DNA of 18,818 bases, from assembly GCA_003232015.1 (NCBI GenBank), contig QIKU01000022.1, positions 1 through 18,818 of the forward strand. Direction: 5' to 3'. Positions 7,682-14,677 of the stretch are shown here, piece after piece. Below the pieces are notes generated by a model, which saw nothing but the letters and a program-made list of their open reading frames with translations, was not told the origin of the DNA and ran no database searches. The position numbers and the translations under genes are program-made. The DNA comes from Gammaproteobacteria bacterium (lineage in GTDB: Bacteria; Pseudomonadota; Gammaproteobacteria; UBA6429). Each line of letters starts with the position of its first letter. Positions within the stretch are counted from its first letter, which is position 1.

Positions 7682-7708
7682 TTATCGGCGTCCTATTAGC
7701 CAACTTTA
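7682..7708 (-). promoter_or_regulatory. Sigma-28 (FliA) flagellar-class promoter for rhodanese and chemoreceptor
   Basis: On the minus strand the -35 element TAAAGTTG (7701-7708) and the -10 element GCCGATAA (7682-7689) are separated by exactly 11 bases. The enterobacterial sigma-28 consensus is TAAAGTTT-N11-GCCGATAA, so 15 of 16 positions match. The predicted start near 7674 gives a leader of about 110 nt before the rhodanese ATG at 7563. The site sits in the 241-bp gap between yajL and the rhodanese gene. It places the operon in the late flagellar/chemotaxis regulon. Confidence 0.88.
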
Positions 7709-7804
7709 GCGAAAACAAGTACTCATTTTGAAAAATAACAGTCTATAAAAAGATTTGATGATAGGGGGAGGGTAGCAATCTGACACGCTGGAAAATAGCA
7801 GAGA

Positions 7805-8386
7805 CTAAACGCGCATTAAACCTGCTTCAACTTCATTGCGTTTTTCTTTTCCGAGAAGCTGTTCAATTAACACAAGTGCAAAGTCCATTGCCGTACCGGG
7901 GCCGCGCGAAGTAATGATATTACCATCGACAACAACGCTTTGCTCTTTGTAGTCCATGTTTTTAATCTTACTCTGCGCCAGACTACCGGGATAACTGGTA
8001 AAGCTTTTACCATCGAGCAACCCGGCTGAAGCCAGCGCTTTGGGCGCAGCACAAATAGCTGCAATAACTTTGTTACTAGCCGCCATGGACTTTAATTTGC
8101 TCTGTACTCTTTGATCATTTTGCAAATGGTCGGCACCCGGCAGGCCACCGGGTAAAATAATAGCGTCGAAAGACATGTCCATAACGTTATCAATAACCGT
8201 ATCGGCAACCAGTACCATTCCACGACTGGCTTGCACCGGGTTGGCGTCCAGGCTGGCGGTTACGACCTTTATTTCAGCACGAGTGAGCAAATCGGTGATG
8301 GTAACCGCTTCGAGTTCTTCACAACCTTGCGCCAGAGGCACCAGTACTTTTAGTTGTTTTTGTTTTGCTTCAACGGTGTTTGCCAT
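7805..8386 (-). CDS. yajL: DJ-1/PfpI family protein, YajL-like
   Basis: A 193-residue cytoplasmic protein of the DJ-1/ThiJ/PfpI superfamily. The nucleophile elbow is AAICAAPKAL with Cys112, and the partner glutamate is Glu26 in GCEELEAVT, matching Glu18/Cys106 of human DJ-1. Further similarity to E. coli YajL covers TDLLTRAEIKVVTAS, ILPGGLPGA and the C-terminal TSRGPGTAMDFAL...LLGKEK. YajL-type proteins protect against oxidative and carbonyl stress. A glyoxalase/deglycase activity has been proposed but is disputed. The ATG lies 37 nt inside the end of the YibQ-like gene, so translation is probably coupled. The upstream GAGTAA is a weak ribosome site. Confidence 0.9.
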   Translation of the reverse strand: MANTVEAKQKQLKVLVPLAQGCEELEAVTITDLLTRAEIKVVTASLDANPVQASRGMVLVADTVIDNVMDMSFDAIILPGGLPGADHLQNDQRVQSKLKSMAASNKVIAAICAAPKALASAGLLDGKSFTSYPGSLAQSKIKNMDYKEQSVVVDGNIITSRGPGTAMDFALVLIEQLLGKEKRNEVEAGLMRV

Positions 8387-9228
8387 TGAGTTACTCGCTT
8401 ATTTATTTTGAGCTGCGCGCGATTTTTCTGCCGTATGCTGAGCAATTCAGACATATAAACAAATTCCAGCCCCTGTGCTTTTGCTTCAGGTAACCATTGT
8501 TCCAGCGCTCGGATTGTTTCAGGAAAAGGGTGTGCAATAACCACCGCACTGCCACTACGTCTGGCAACACTCATCGCCAGAGCAAGCTGTTGCTGTATTG
8601 CTTTTTCTGACAGATCATTATCCACAAAAACATCGCGTGTTTCACTGCGCAAGCCATATTGTCGCGCAACATTAAGCGCCTGACTTTTTCCAGATGTTCG
8701 GCTATCAACAAAATACATTTCTCTTGTGACCAGCATTTCCATTAACCATGTCATCGGCTCAGACTGCTGGGTTAGCAAGCTGCCCATATGGTTATTTACA
8801 CCTTTAATATAGGGTATGGCCAACAAGTTATGTTGCAACTCCAGTTCAAAAACAGCCCTCGGCATGGCCGCTGTTAAACCACCCGGCCCGAGCTTTTTAC
8901 CACTCGTCGCCTCCATTGGAATATGCAGCATAATTTCTTTTTGCTTTTTATTGGCCAGGTTCGCCAGCTTTCTTGCATGTGGTGCATAAGGCAAAAAAGC
9001 GTAGGTGATGTTTGCCGGTAAGTTAATCGCACGTTTACCTGACTGGTAGCGATAACCCATATCATCAATGATAAGGCTGATGTAATACTGAGCTTTTGCT
9101 TGTGCAGGTTTGTTATCGGGCAAAAAGCCTTGTTCGGGTATGTTCACTGTCGTACTGGAAACCGCTGCCGCATCAACAATTTGCAGACTACAGAAAAAAA
9201 GTGCCAGTAATAATACAATTAAACGCAT
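8350..9228 (-). CDS. YibQ-like divergent polysaccharide deacetylase
   Basis: A 292-residue secreted protein. The signal peptide is MRLIVLLLALFFCSLQIVDA, cleaved near residue 20-22. The rest matches the divergent polysaccharide deacetylase family (DUF610, COG2861): LIIDDMGYRYQSGKRAINLP, ITYAFLPYAPHARKLA, EIMLHIPMEA, GVNNHMGSLLT, FVDSRTSGKSQA, VVIAHPFPETI. Members have the NodB-type barrel with Asp and His residues in these blocks, but their substrate is not known. In E. coli the homologue lies directly behind envC. Here ctpA is immediately upstream (112-bp gap) and yajL overlaps its end. A role in envelope or peptidoglycan metabolism is inferred from this company. Confidence 0.88.
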   Translation of the reverse strand: MRLIVLLLALFFCSLQIVDAAAVSSTTVNIPEQGFLPDNKPAQAKAQYYISLIIDDMGYRYQSGKRAINLPANITYAFLPYAPHARKLANLANKKQKEIMLHIPMEATSGKKLGPGGLTAAMPRAVFELELQHNLLAIPYIKGVNNHMGSLLTQQSEPMTWLMEMLVTREMYFVDSRTSGKSQALNVARQYGLRSETRDVFVDNDLSEKAIQQQLALAMSVARRSGSAVVIAHPFPETIRALEQWLPEAKAQGLEFVYMSELLSIRQKNRAQLKINKRVTQWQTPLKQNKNN

Positions 9229-9340
9229 ACGCGATTCCGGTTTATAGAGAGCAAAGTCTCTTATTTAAAATTAAGCGCCCAAAATACTAGCGCCTCAATT
9301 TTAAAAACCTTTAATAAAAAACCTTCTATTGGGCAAATAT

Positions 9341-10669
9341 TTATTTCATACCAGCCATTAAATGCAAACCTTTTAATAAATTAAGGGCTTCATATAAAGG
9401 GTAATCTTTACTTGCTAATGGTTTTTCCTTGCTATCTATTTTTTTCTTTTTGTTTTGTTTCTTTTCTGCGTCCGGGTTTTTGTCATTCACCAGGTGCCCC
9501 TTAAGATCGGCTTCTTTAACATATAAGTCGCTATCTTCTTTTACCGCAACCTGCACGTGGCTTATTTTAATATCCGGTGTAATGCCTTTTGCCTGAATTG
9601 CACGATCCTTCGGAGTGTAGTAACGCGCGGTTGTCATTTTCAATGCGGTATTATTACCTAACTTAACAATAGACTGTACTGAACCTTTGCCAAATGTTTG
9701 CGTACCCATAATAATGGCACGCTTATGATCCTGTAATGCGCCCGCAACAATCTCTGATGCAGATGCCGAACCACCATTCACCAGTACCACGACAGGAATA
9801 CCATTGACGCGGTCAATCGGTGTTGCCTGAAAACTGTGCTGGCTATCACGATGCCGCCCCCGCACGGAAACAATGATACCTTTGGTTAGGAACGCATCAG
9901 AAACAGCAACTGCCGCATCCAGTAAGCCGCCCGGGTTATTACGCAAGTCTAAAACCAGACCATTGAAACCTGATTTTTTATTTTTCTTCTTAAGGTCATC
10001 AAGCGCTTTTAATAAATCTTCACCGGTACGTTCCTGAAACTGGGTAATACGCACGTAGCCATAGCCTGGTTCAAGCACACGGTGCTTGATGCTCTTCACC
10101 CGAATCTTGTCACGTACCACGGTTACTTTAAAGGGTTTGTCCACACCTTCCCGTGACACCAGTAAATCAATCGGCTCGCCCGGTTTACCGCGCATTAACT
10201 TAACCGCTTCGTTCAGCTCCATACCTTTTACTGGTTTCTTATCCAGACGAATAATTAAATCGCCCGCCTGAATACCGGCACGCTGCGCCGGTGTGTCGTC
10301 GATGGGTGAAATTACCTTTACAAAACCGTTCTCCATTCCAACCACAATGCCTAAACCACCAAATTCACCACGTGTGCCAACGGTTAACTCCTTAAACTCT
10401 TCAATGTCTAAAAAGGAAGAATGCGGATCCAGACCACTCAACATACCGCGAATAGCATTGGTTAATAAGGTTTTATCATCAATTTTTTCAACGTAATTTT
10501 CTTTAATTTTACCAAAAACCTCACTGAGGGTTCGAATATCGTCCAGCGGAATGCCATCGTAGGCCTGGTTGGCATTTTTATCTGCAAACACACTCTGCCC
10601 GAGTGCGAGTACCACACCCAAAAACAGCCCAAACATTAAAATCAATACGTTACGTGTATTTACTGGCAT
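9341..10669 (-). CDS. ctpA: C-terminal processing protease CtpA (S41 family)
   Basis: A 442-residue periplasmic serine protease with an N-terminal signal or anchor segment (residues 8-28, ending QSVFA-D). A PDZ domain (about 100-180, FGGLGIVVGMENGFVKVISPIDDTPA...) is followed by the S41 catalytic core: GLVLDLRNNPGGLL, NGGSASASEIVAGAL and TFGKGSVQ. By the 25-residue Ser/Lys spacing of the family, the catalytic dyad is Ser303 and Lys328. The C-terminal tail after about residue 375 is lysine-rich and low complexity. CtpA-type proteases degrade periplasmic proteins recognised by their C-termini, including murein hydrolases in Pseudomonas. That suits its position between envC and the YibQ-like gene. 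The ATG is clear, but the ribosome site (GAGAC) is weak. A separate promoter is possible in the 189-bp gap to envC. Confidence 0.93.
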   Translation of the reverse strand: MPVNTRNVLILMFGLFLGVVLALGQSVFADKNANQAYDGIPLDDIRTLSEVFGKIKENYVEKIDDKTLLTNAIRGMLSGLDPHSSFLDIEEFKELTVGTRGEFGGLGIVVGMENGFVKVISPIDDTPAQRAGIQAGDLIIRLDKKPVKGMELNEAVKLMRGKPGEPIDLLVSREGVDKPFKVTVVRDKIRVKSIKHRVLEPGYGYVRITQFQERTGEDLLKALDDLKKKNKKSGFNGLVLDLRNNPGGLLDAAVAVSDAFLTKGIIVSVRGRHRDSQHSFQATPIDRVNGIPVVVLVNGGSASASEIVAGALQDHKRAIIMGTQTFGKGSVQSIVKLGNNTALKMTTARYYTPKDRAIQAKGITPDIKISHVQVAVKEDSDLYVKEADLKGHLVNDKNPDAEKKQNKKKKIDSKEKPLASKDYPLYEALNLLKGLHLMAGMK

Positions 10670-10771
10670 AATTCTGTCTCTTGTCTTTATCTTGATGGTC
10701 TTTATCTAATGACTAATTAGTCTTAAACTAATCGGCTAAATGGTTCTTTTTAAACGATCTATCCTTAATAG

Positions 10772-10799
10772 ATACTACCTTAAATATTTTTACTGTCCA
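10772..10799 (-). promoter_or_regulatory. Possible sigma-70 promoter of ctpA
   Basis: On the minus strand TGGACA (10794-10799) and TAGTAT (10772-10777) are 16 bases apart, matching 5/6 and 4/6 of the sigma-70 hexamers. The start would leave a leader of about 100 nt before ctpA. This leader also contains the 12-bp palindrome GACTAATTAGTC at 10711-10722, which could be an operator or chance in AT-rich DNA. The assignment rests on the motif match only. Confidence 0.35.
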
Positions 10800-10858
10800 C
10801 TATTTAATAGGCTTCTTGTGCGCCTTATTAACGGTAACCCTTAGAAAATAGCCCGGTT

Positions 10859-12034
10859 TCAGCCTCGACGCACTTTACGACACCAGATTTTCGGGTTGGT
10901 TGGCTTACCATTTTCCCTTATTTCAAAATACAGCCCGGCTTTTGCCTGCCCGCCAGTATTGCCGACACTGCCTATAATTTCGCCTTCATCCACCCAGTCA
11001 CCGGTCTCTTTTCTTATATTCTCATTATGGCCATATAAACTCATATAACCATCACCATGGTCAATAATAATGAGCAACCCATAACCCCGCAACCAGTCGG
11101 CATACGCCACCCGGCCATGCGATATTGCTCGCACATTATTACCCTGCCGCGCCTTAATAATCACCCCGTTCCATTTCAGCTTTGCCGTTTTGCGTGACTT
11201 ACCAAATAAGTTCTTTACTGCCCCCAAAGCGGGCCAGTATAACTTGCCTTTAAGCGTTGCAAACGGCTGGTGCTTACCCGCTGTGGTTAACATTTCCGGC
11301 ATACTGTCGCTAATTACGTTCAGCACACGTTCTAATTGTTTTTCATTTGCCAGCATCTGCTGCAAGGCACCGTCTTTATGCTCAATATCTTTTGAGAGTT
11401 GGGCGATAACAATCGCCCGTGCCTGATAACTGGCTTCCAGATTTTTCTTTTCCGTAAGCTGTTGTTGTTTAAGCTTTTGCAGGGTTTTATTTTCCTGATG
11501 GATGCGTTTTTTTATCTGCTCAAGACTTCGCAGGGTTTTAGTTGATGTGTCAATCCGCTCGGAGCGTGCCTGGTTAAAATAATCGTAATAGGTTAATACC
11601 CGTCCAATGGCATTCGGGTTTTCCTGGTTCAGCAATAACTTTAAATATTCCTGCTTGCCAATGGTATAAGCCGTGCGAACCTGCTGACCTAGCAAGTCAC
11701 GCTGTGTTGCAAGATCTTTATTTAATCCTCTACGCTGCGTTTGTAATTGCCGTAAGCGTTTGTTTTGCCGTCGCAGTTTGCGCTTTAACTGGTTGAGATT
11801 GTTAACCCGTTTGCTAATATTAATTTCTGTGGTGCGCAATTCCTGGCTCACCTTATCATGTAAAGTGCGGACTTCATCCAGCTCACTTCTTATGTTTTTT
11901 ATTTTAGTTTTTAATTGTTGTAACTCCTGCTCGCGCTGCTCCCGGTTGTCGTCGTCAAAAGAATCGGCCAGCACATAAAAACCATTACCAGCAAAAATAA
12001 ATATTACCAGTAATTTTAAAATTATCTTATGCAT
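10859..12034 (-). CDS. envC: Murein hydrolase activator EnvC (degenerate LytM domain)
   Basis: A 391-residue periplasmic division protein. It has a signal peptide at 1-23 (ending YVLA-D), two long coiled-coil stretches (about 30-125 and 160-240, rich in K/R/Q/E/L) and a C-terminal LytM/M23 domain (about 288-385). The metal ligands of active M23 peptidases are missing: the usual H-x-H-F-E is GLYFEIR here (367-373), and the upstream H-x3-D is absent from WNGVIIKARQG. That is the hallmark of EnvC, which does not cut peptidoglycan itself but activates amidases AmiA/AmiB at the division site under FtsEX control. Strong likeness to E. coli EnvC is seen in ADWLRGYGLLIIIDHG and YFEIRENGKPTNP. The start codon overlaps the acetyltransferase stop by 8 nt (ATGCATAA), so the two genes are co-translated. 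Confidence 0.93.
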   Translation of the reverse strand: MHKIILKLLVIFIFAGNGFYVLADSFDDDNREQREQELQQLKTKIKNIRSELDEVRTLHDKVSQELRTTEINISKRVNNLNQLKRKLRRQNKRLRQLQTQRRGLNKDLATQRDLLGQQVRTAYTIGKQEYLKLLLNQENPNAIGRVLTYYDYFNQARSERIDTSTKTLRSLEQIKKRIHQENKTLQKLKQQQLTEKKNLEASYQARAIVIAQLSKDIEHKDGALQQMLANEKQLERVLNVISDSMPEMLTTAGKHQPFATLKGKLYWPALGAVKNLFGKSRKTAKLKWNGVIIKARQGNNVRAISHGRVAYADWLRGYGLLIIIDHGDGYMSLYGHNENIRKETGDWVDEGEIIGSVGNTGGQAKAGLYFEIRENGKPTNPKIWCRKVRRG

Positions 12035-12461
12035 TGATTAATCTTTTGGTCATACTTTTATGTGGAATACCGGCATCCATAAATTGCTCGCTGCTGCAAA
12101 CAAAGCCATGCTGCTCATAAAATGAAATAGCGCTCACTTGCGCATGCAAATAAACCCTGTCTATATTTTGTTGTTTTGCAACTGCCAGCAATGTTAGCAA
12201 AATTGCTGAGCCAATACCTTGTTGCCGGTATGTTTTTAACACCGCCATTCGGCCAATATGGCCATCAACCTTTATCCGACCGGTCGCAATGGGCTTACCC
12301 TCGTTATTAACGGCAATAACATGCTGAGCTGATTCATCAAACTCATCCCACTCCAGTTCTTCAGGCACCTGTTGCTCCTGAATAAAGACTGCACGCCGAA
12401 TGGCGCTGAGTTGTTGTTGATGACTGCGCCATGCGCAGACATGAATTGAATAATTGTGCAT
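12027..12461 (-). CDS. GNAT family N-acetyltransferase (ElaA/YjcF-like)
   Basis: A 144-residue single-domain GNAT protein. Characteristic stretches are RRAVFIQEQQVPEELEWDEFD, the acetyl-CoA loop RMAVLKTYRQQGIGSAI (the R/Q-x-x-G-x-G/A type), and the C-terminal LHAQVSAISFYEQHGF...FMDAGIPHKSM, close to the ElaA/YjcF group of unknown substrate. I chose the ATG at 12461; an in-frame TTG at 12479 would add six residues. No convincing Shine-Dalgarno sequence is seen for either. A TATAAT at 12517-12522 on the minus strand could be its -10, but the -35 is poor. The gene overlaps envC by 8 nt. The substrate is not predictable. Confidence 0.85.
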   Translation of the reverse strand: MHNYSIHVCAWRSHQQQLSAIRRAVFIQEQQVPEELEWDEFDESAQHVIAVNNEGKPIATGRIKVDGHIGRMAVLKTYRQQGIGSAILLTLLAVAKQQNIDRVYLHAQVSAISFYEQHGFVCSSEQFMDAGIPHKSMTKRLINA

Positions 12462-12547
12462 GCTGCTATTTTTACCCAAGGCAAAGCCATTGCTAAATTT
12501 AAATAATTGATTACTGATTATATGGACTCAAAGAATAGAGCTACATC

Positions 12548-14437
12548 TTAGATAGATGTTTTTGTTCTGGCAAATCCCTTTAATAGCCATTCCTGAAAAT
12601 CACTGGATTTTAGCGGCTTGCTATAGAAAAACCCCTGTAAAATATCGACACCCAGCAAATCCAGACTATCGATGGTCTTCTGATCTTCTACGCCTTCAGC
12701 CACAACCTGACAATTCAGGTTATGGCCCAGCTCGATAATGGTTTTGATAATGGCATGGTCACTGTGGCTATTGTGCATATCCAGTATAAATGATTTATCT
12801 ATTTTTAAAGTATCAATGGGCAGATTTTTTAGATAGTTTAATGATGAGAAGCCGGTACCAAAATCATCGATGGCCAGTCGCAACCCGGCATCAGAAAGCT
12901 GATTTAATATTTTCCCGGCGCGACCTAAATCATGCATAAGTGCCGTTTCTGTTATTTCAAACTCAATTTTCTCTGCCTTCAGTTCAGCACTTTCTAAAAT
13001 AGCATTTATCTCATCAAGCAATGAAAAATCCTGTAAGCAGTATGTTGACAGGTTGATGTTAACGCCAAAGACATAACCTTGCCGATGCCATTTTTTACAA
13101 TCATCCACAGCCTGCTCTAATACTTGTAATGTTAGCAGGCGGATTAACCCCATCTGCTCAGCCATGGGTATAAATTCATCAGGTAAAATATTACCAAGTT
13201 CCTGATGCTGCCAACGCGCAAGCACTTCGGCACTGTTTATCGTTTTCCGGTCACGATTAATCAATGGTTGGTAGGCAACGTGAATCTTTTTGTTTTCTAT
13301 TGCAACCCGCAGGTCAGCCATCAACGTCAACCGCCGCACACTGTGCTTGTTTTGTGTCGGGTCATATATTGCAAACCCGGATTGTGATTTTTTTGCCTGA
13401 TACATAGCAATATCTGCATGCTGCATAAGTGTCTCTGCATTATCACCATGCTCTGGAAAAATAGCGATACCGATGCTGGCCTTACTCTCGGTTGCAATAT
13501 TGTTGATACGAAACGGTTCGCCCATTGCGTTCAGGATACGCTCAGCGCACAGCTTAGAGCCCTCAAGATCCGTTTGTGGTAATAACACTGCAAACTCATC
13601 ACCCCCCAGTCGCGATATAGAATCTTTTTCACGAATTGAACCCATTAAACGTGCACTCACCATTTTTAAAAGTTCATCGCCAAACTGATGCCCCAGAGTG
13701 TCATTAATTTCTTTAAAACGATCAAGATCAATTAAAAATAATGCAAATAACAGGTTATCGCGCTGCGATTGTAGAAATAATTGCTTTAACCGATCATTCA
13801 GCAATGTTCTATTTGGCAAGCCTGTTAAGCTATCATGCAGGGCAATATGTTTTAGCTGTTCATTTTTTTCAGACAGTTTTTTTGATATTTTGCTGCTCAG
13901 TAACAGGCTTATCCAGACTGCAAGCCAGAGAATAACGATGCCGGTTGTCAGCATGCGCTGTTTTAAGGTTTTTGTTATCTGGATTTCTTCATTTGCTGCT
14001 GGTTCAAGCATAATGAGCTGGTAATTTTTGTTGGGAAGATCGCTTATTGCCCAATAATACTCATTGTTATCAAGGTAAATAATCCCATGCTTTCTTTTGC
14101 CTGTATACGCTACTTTCAGCTGCTGCGAGATAAGTGACGGATCAAGTTTTTTAATGTCACCTGCTGAATATAATATCTGCTGTTCTTTTTGAATGAGTAA
14201 AACAGACTGCGGAGTGGAAAATCGATTGCGAAGCTCTTCAAGATAAATTTCAGAAACATACTGATCTCCAGGTAAGGTAAGTCGCTCGGCAACCTCCTTA
14301 TTAAGATATTGTAAAAAAATAGTAAGCTGCGCACCCCGGCTTTCTGTAAGCTCCCGATAGACCAGAAGACCAAAAACAACTTGTGCCAATACAGTTATGC
14401 CCAGGACAGAAAGTAATATTTGTGACCGCAACCGCAT
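12548..14437 (-). CDS. Membrane GGDEF-EAL protein (c-di-GMP cyclase/phosphodiesterase)
   Basis: A 629-residue inner-membrane protein: TM1 at about 8-27, a periplasmic region at about 28-162 of unknown fold, TM2 at about 163-182, GGDEF at about 195-360 and EAL at about 370-620. The cyclase motif GGDEF (278-282) is intact. An inhibitory-site RxxD (Arg269-Asp272) stands exactly five residues before it, so feedback by c-di-GMP is likely. In the EAL domain the signature reads EVL (404-406). The other key blocks are kept: NINLS (460-464), EITE (494-497), DDFGTGF (524-530), Lys545 and EGVE (581-584). Both activities are therefore possible. It starts 9 nt after a DUF2892 gene that itself follows a secreted binding protein. 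This suggests that the periplasmic part receives a signal from that protein. Confidence 0.93.
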   Translation of the reverse strand: MRLRSQILLSVLGITVLAQVVFGLLVYRELTESRGAQLTIFLQYLNKEVAERLTLPGDQYVSEIYLEELRNRFSTPQSVLLIQKEQQILYSAGDIKKLDPSLISQQLKVAYTGKRKHGIIYLDNNEYYWAISDLPNKNYQLIMLEPAANEEIQITKTLKQRMLTTGIVILWLAVWISLLLSSKISKKLSEKNEQLKHIALHDSLTGLPNRTLLNDRLKQLFLQSQRDNLLFALFLIDLDRFKEINDTLGHQFGDELLKMVSARLMGSIREKDSISRLGGDEFAVLLPQTDLEGSKLCAERILNAMGEPFRINNIATESKASIGIAIFPEHGDNAETLMQHADIAMYQAKKSQSGFAIYDPTQNKHSVRRLTLMADLRVAIENKKIHVAYQPLINRDRKTINSAEVLARWQHQELGNILPDEFIPMAEQMGLIRLLTLQVLEQAVDDCKKWHRQGYVFGVNINLSTYCLQDFSLLDEINAILESAELKAEKIEFEITETALMHDLGRAGKILNQLSDAGLRLAIDDFGTGFSSLNYLKNLPIDTLKIDKSFILDMHNSHSDHAIIKTIIELGHNLNCQVVAEGVEDQKTIDSLDLLGVDILQGFFYSKPLKSSDFQEWLLKGFARTKTSI

Positions 14438-14446
14438 TAAACAGTA

Positions 14447-14665
14447 TTACTGTTTTTTTCTATTACAGGTGCTGATGCCCGTGATAACGTACAAAGGGCA
14501 GAATCTCAACAGCGCCACAACTAAACTTAATACACCGATAATACCAATGATATTTGAACTTAATGGATCAGTTATAAATTCTTTATCAATAAATCCAATA
14601 TAAATTAAAACCAGGCTTATCCCTATGCGTAATATCTGATCCAGTCGACCGACATTTCTTTTCAT
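14447..14665 (-). CDS. Small DUF2892 (YgaP-type transmembrane) protein
   Basis: A 72-residue protein with two hydrophobic segments, about 12-25 and 36-54. It shows the DUF2892 pattern: an N-terminal MKRNVGRLDQILRIGISLVLIYIG and a C-terminal ALLRFCPLYVITGISTC with the family's CPLY-x-x-x-G-x-x-T motif. In E. coli YgaP the same membrane hairpin is fused to a rhodanese domain; here it stands alone. Its two cysteines near the membrane face could be redox-active, but no function is known for the free-standing form. A good ribosome site (GAGGTG) precedes the ATG. It is tightly packed, 12 nt after the binding-protein stop and 9 nt before the GGDEF-EAL gene. Confidence 0.85.
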   Translation of the reverse strand: MKRNVGRLDQILRIGISLVLIYIGFIDKEFITDPLSSNIIGIIGVLSLVVALLRFCPLYVITGISTCNRKKQ

Positions 14666-14677
14666 GATACACCTCTA

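Noticed and set aside
9229..9340. A possible promoter in the ctpA to YibQ-like gene gap (TTGAGG with downstream TA-rich boxes).
   Set aside because: Spacing or hexamer quality was poor for every combination tried. The gap is short enough for read-through from ctpA.
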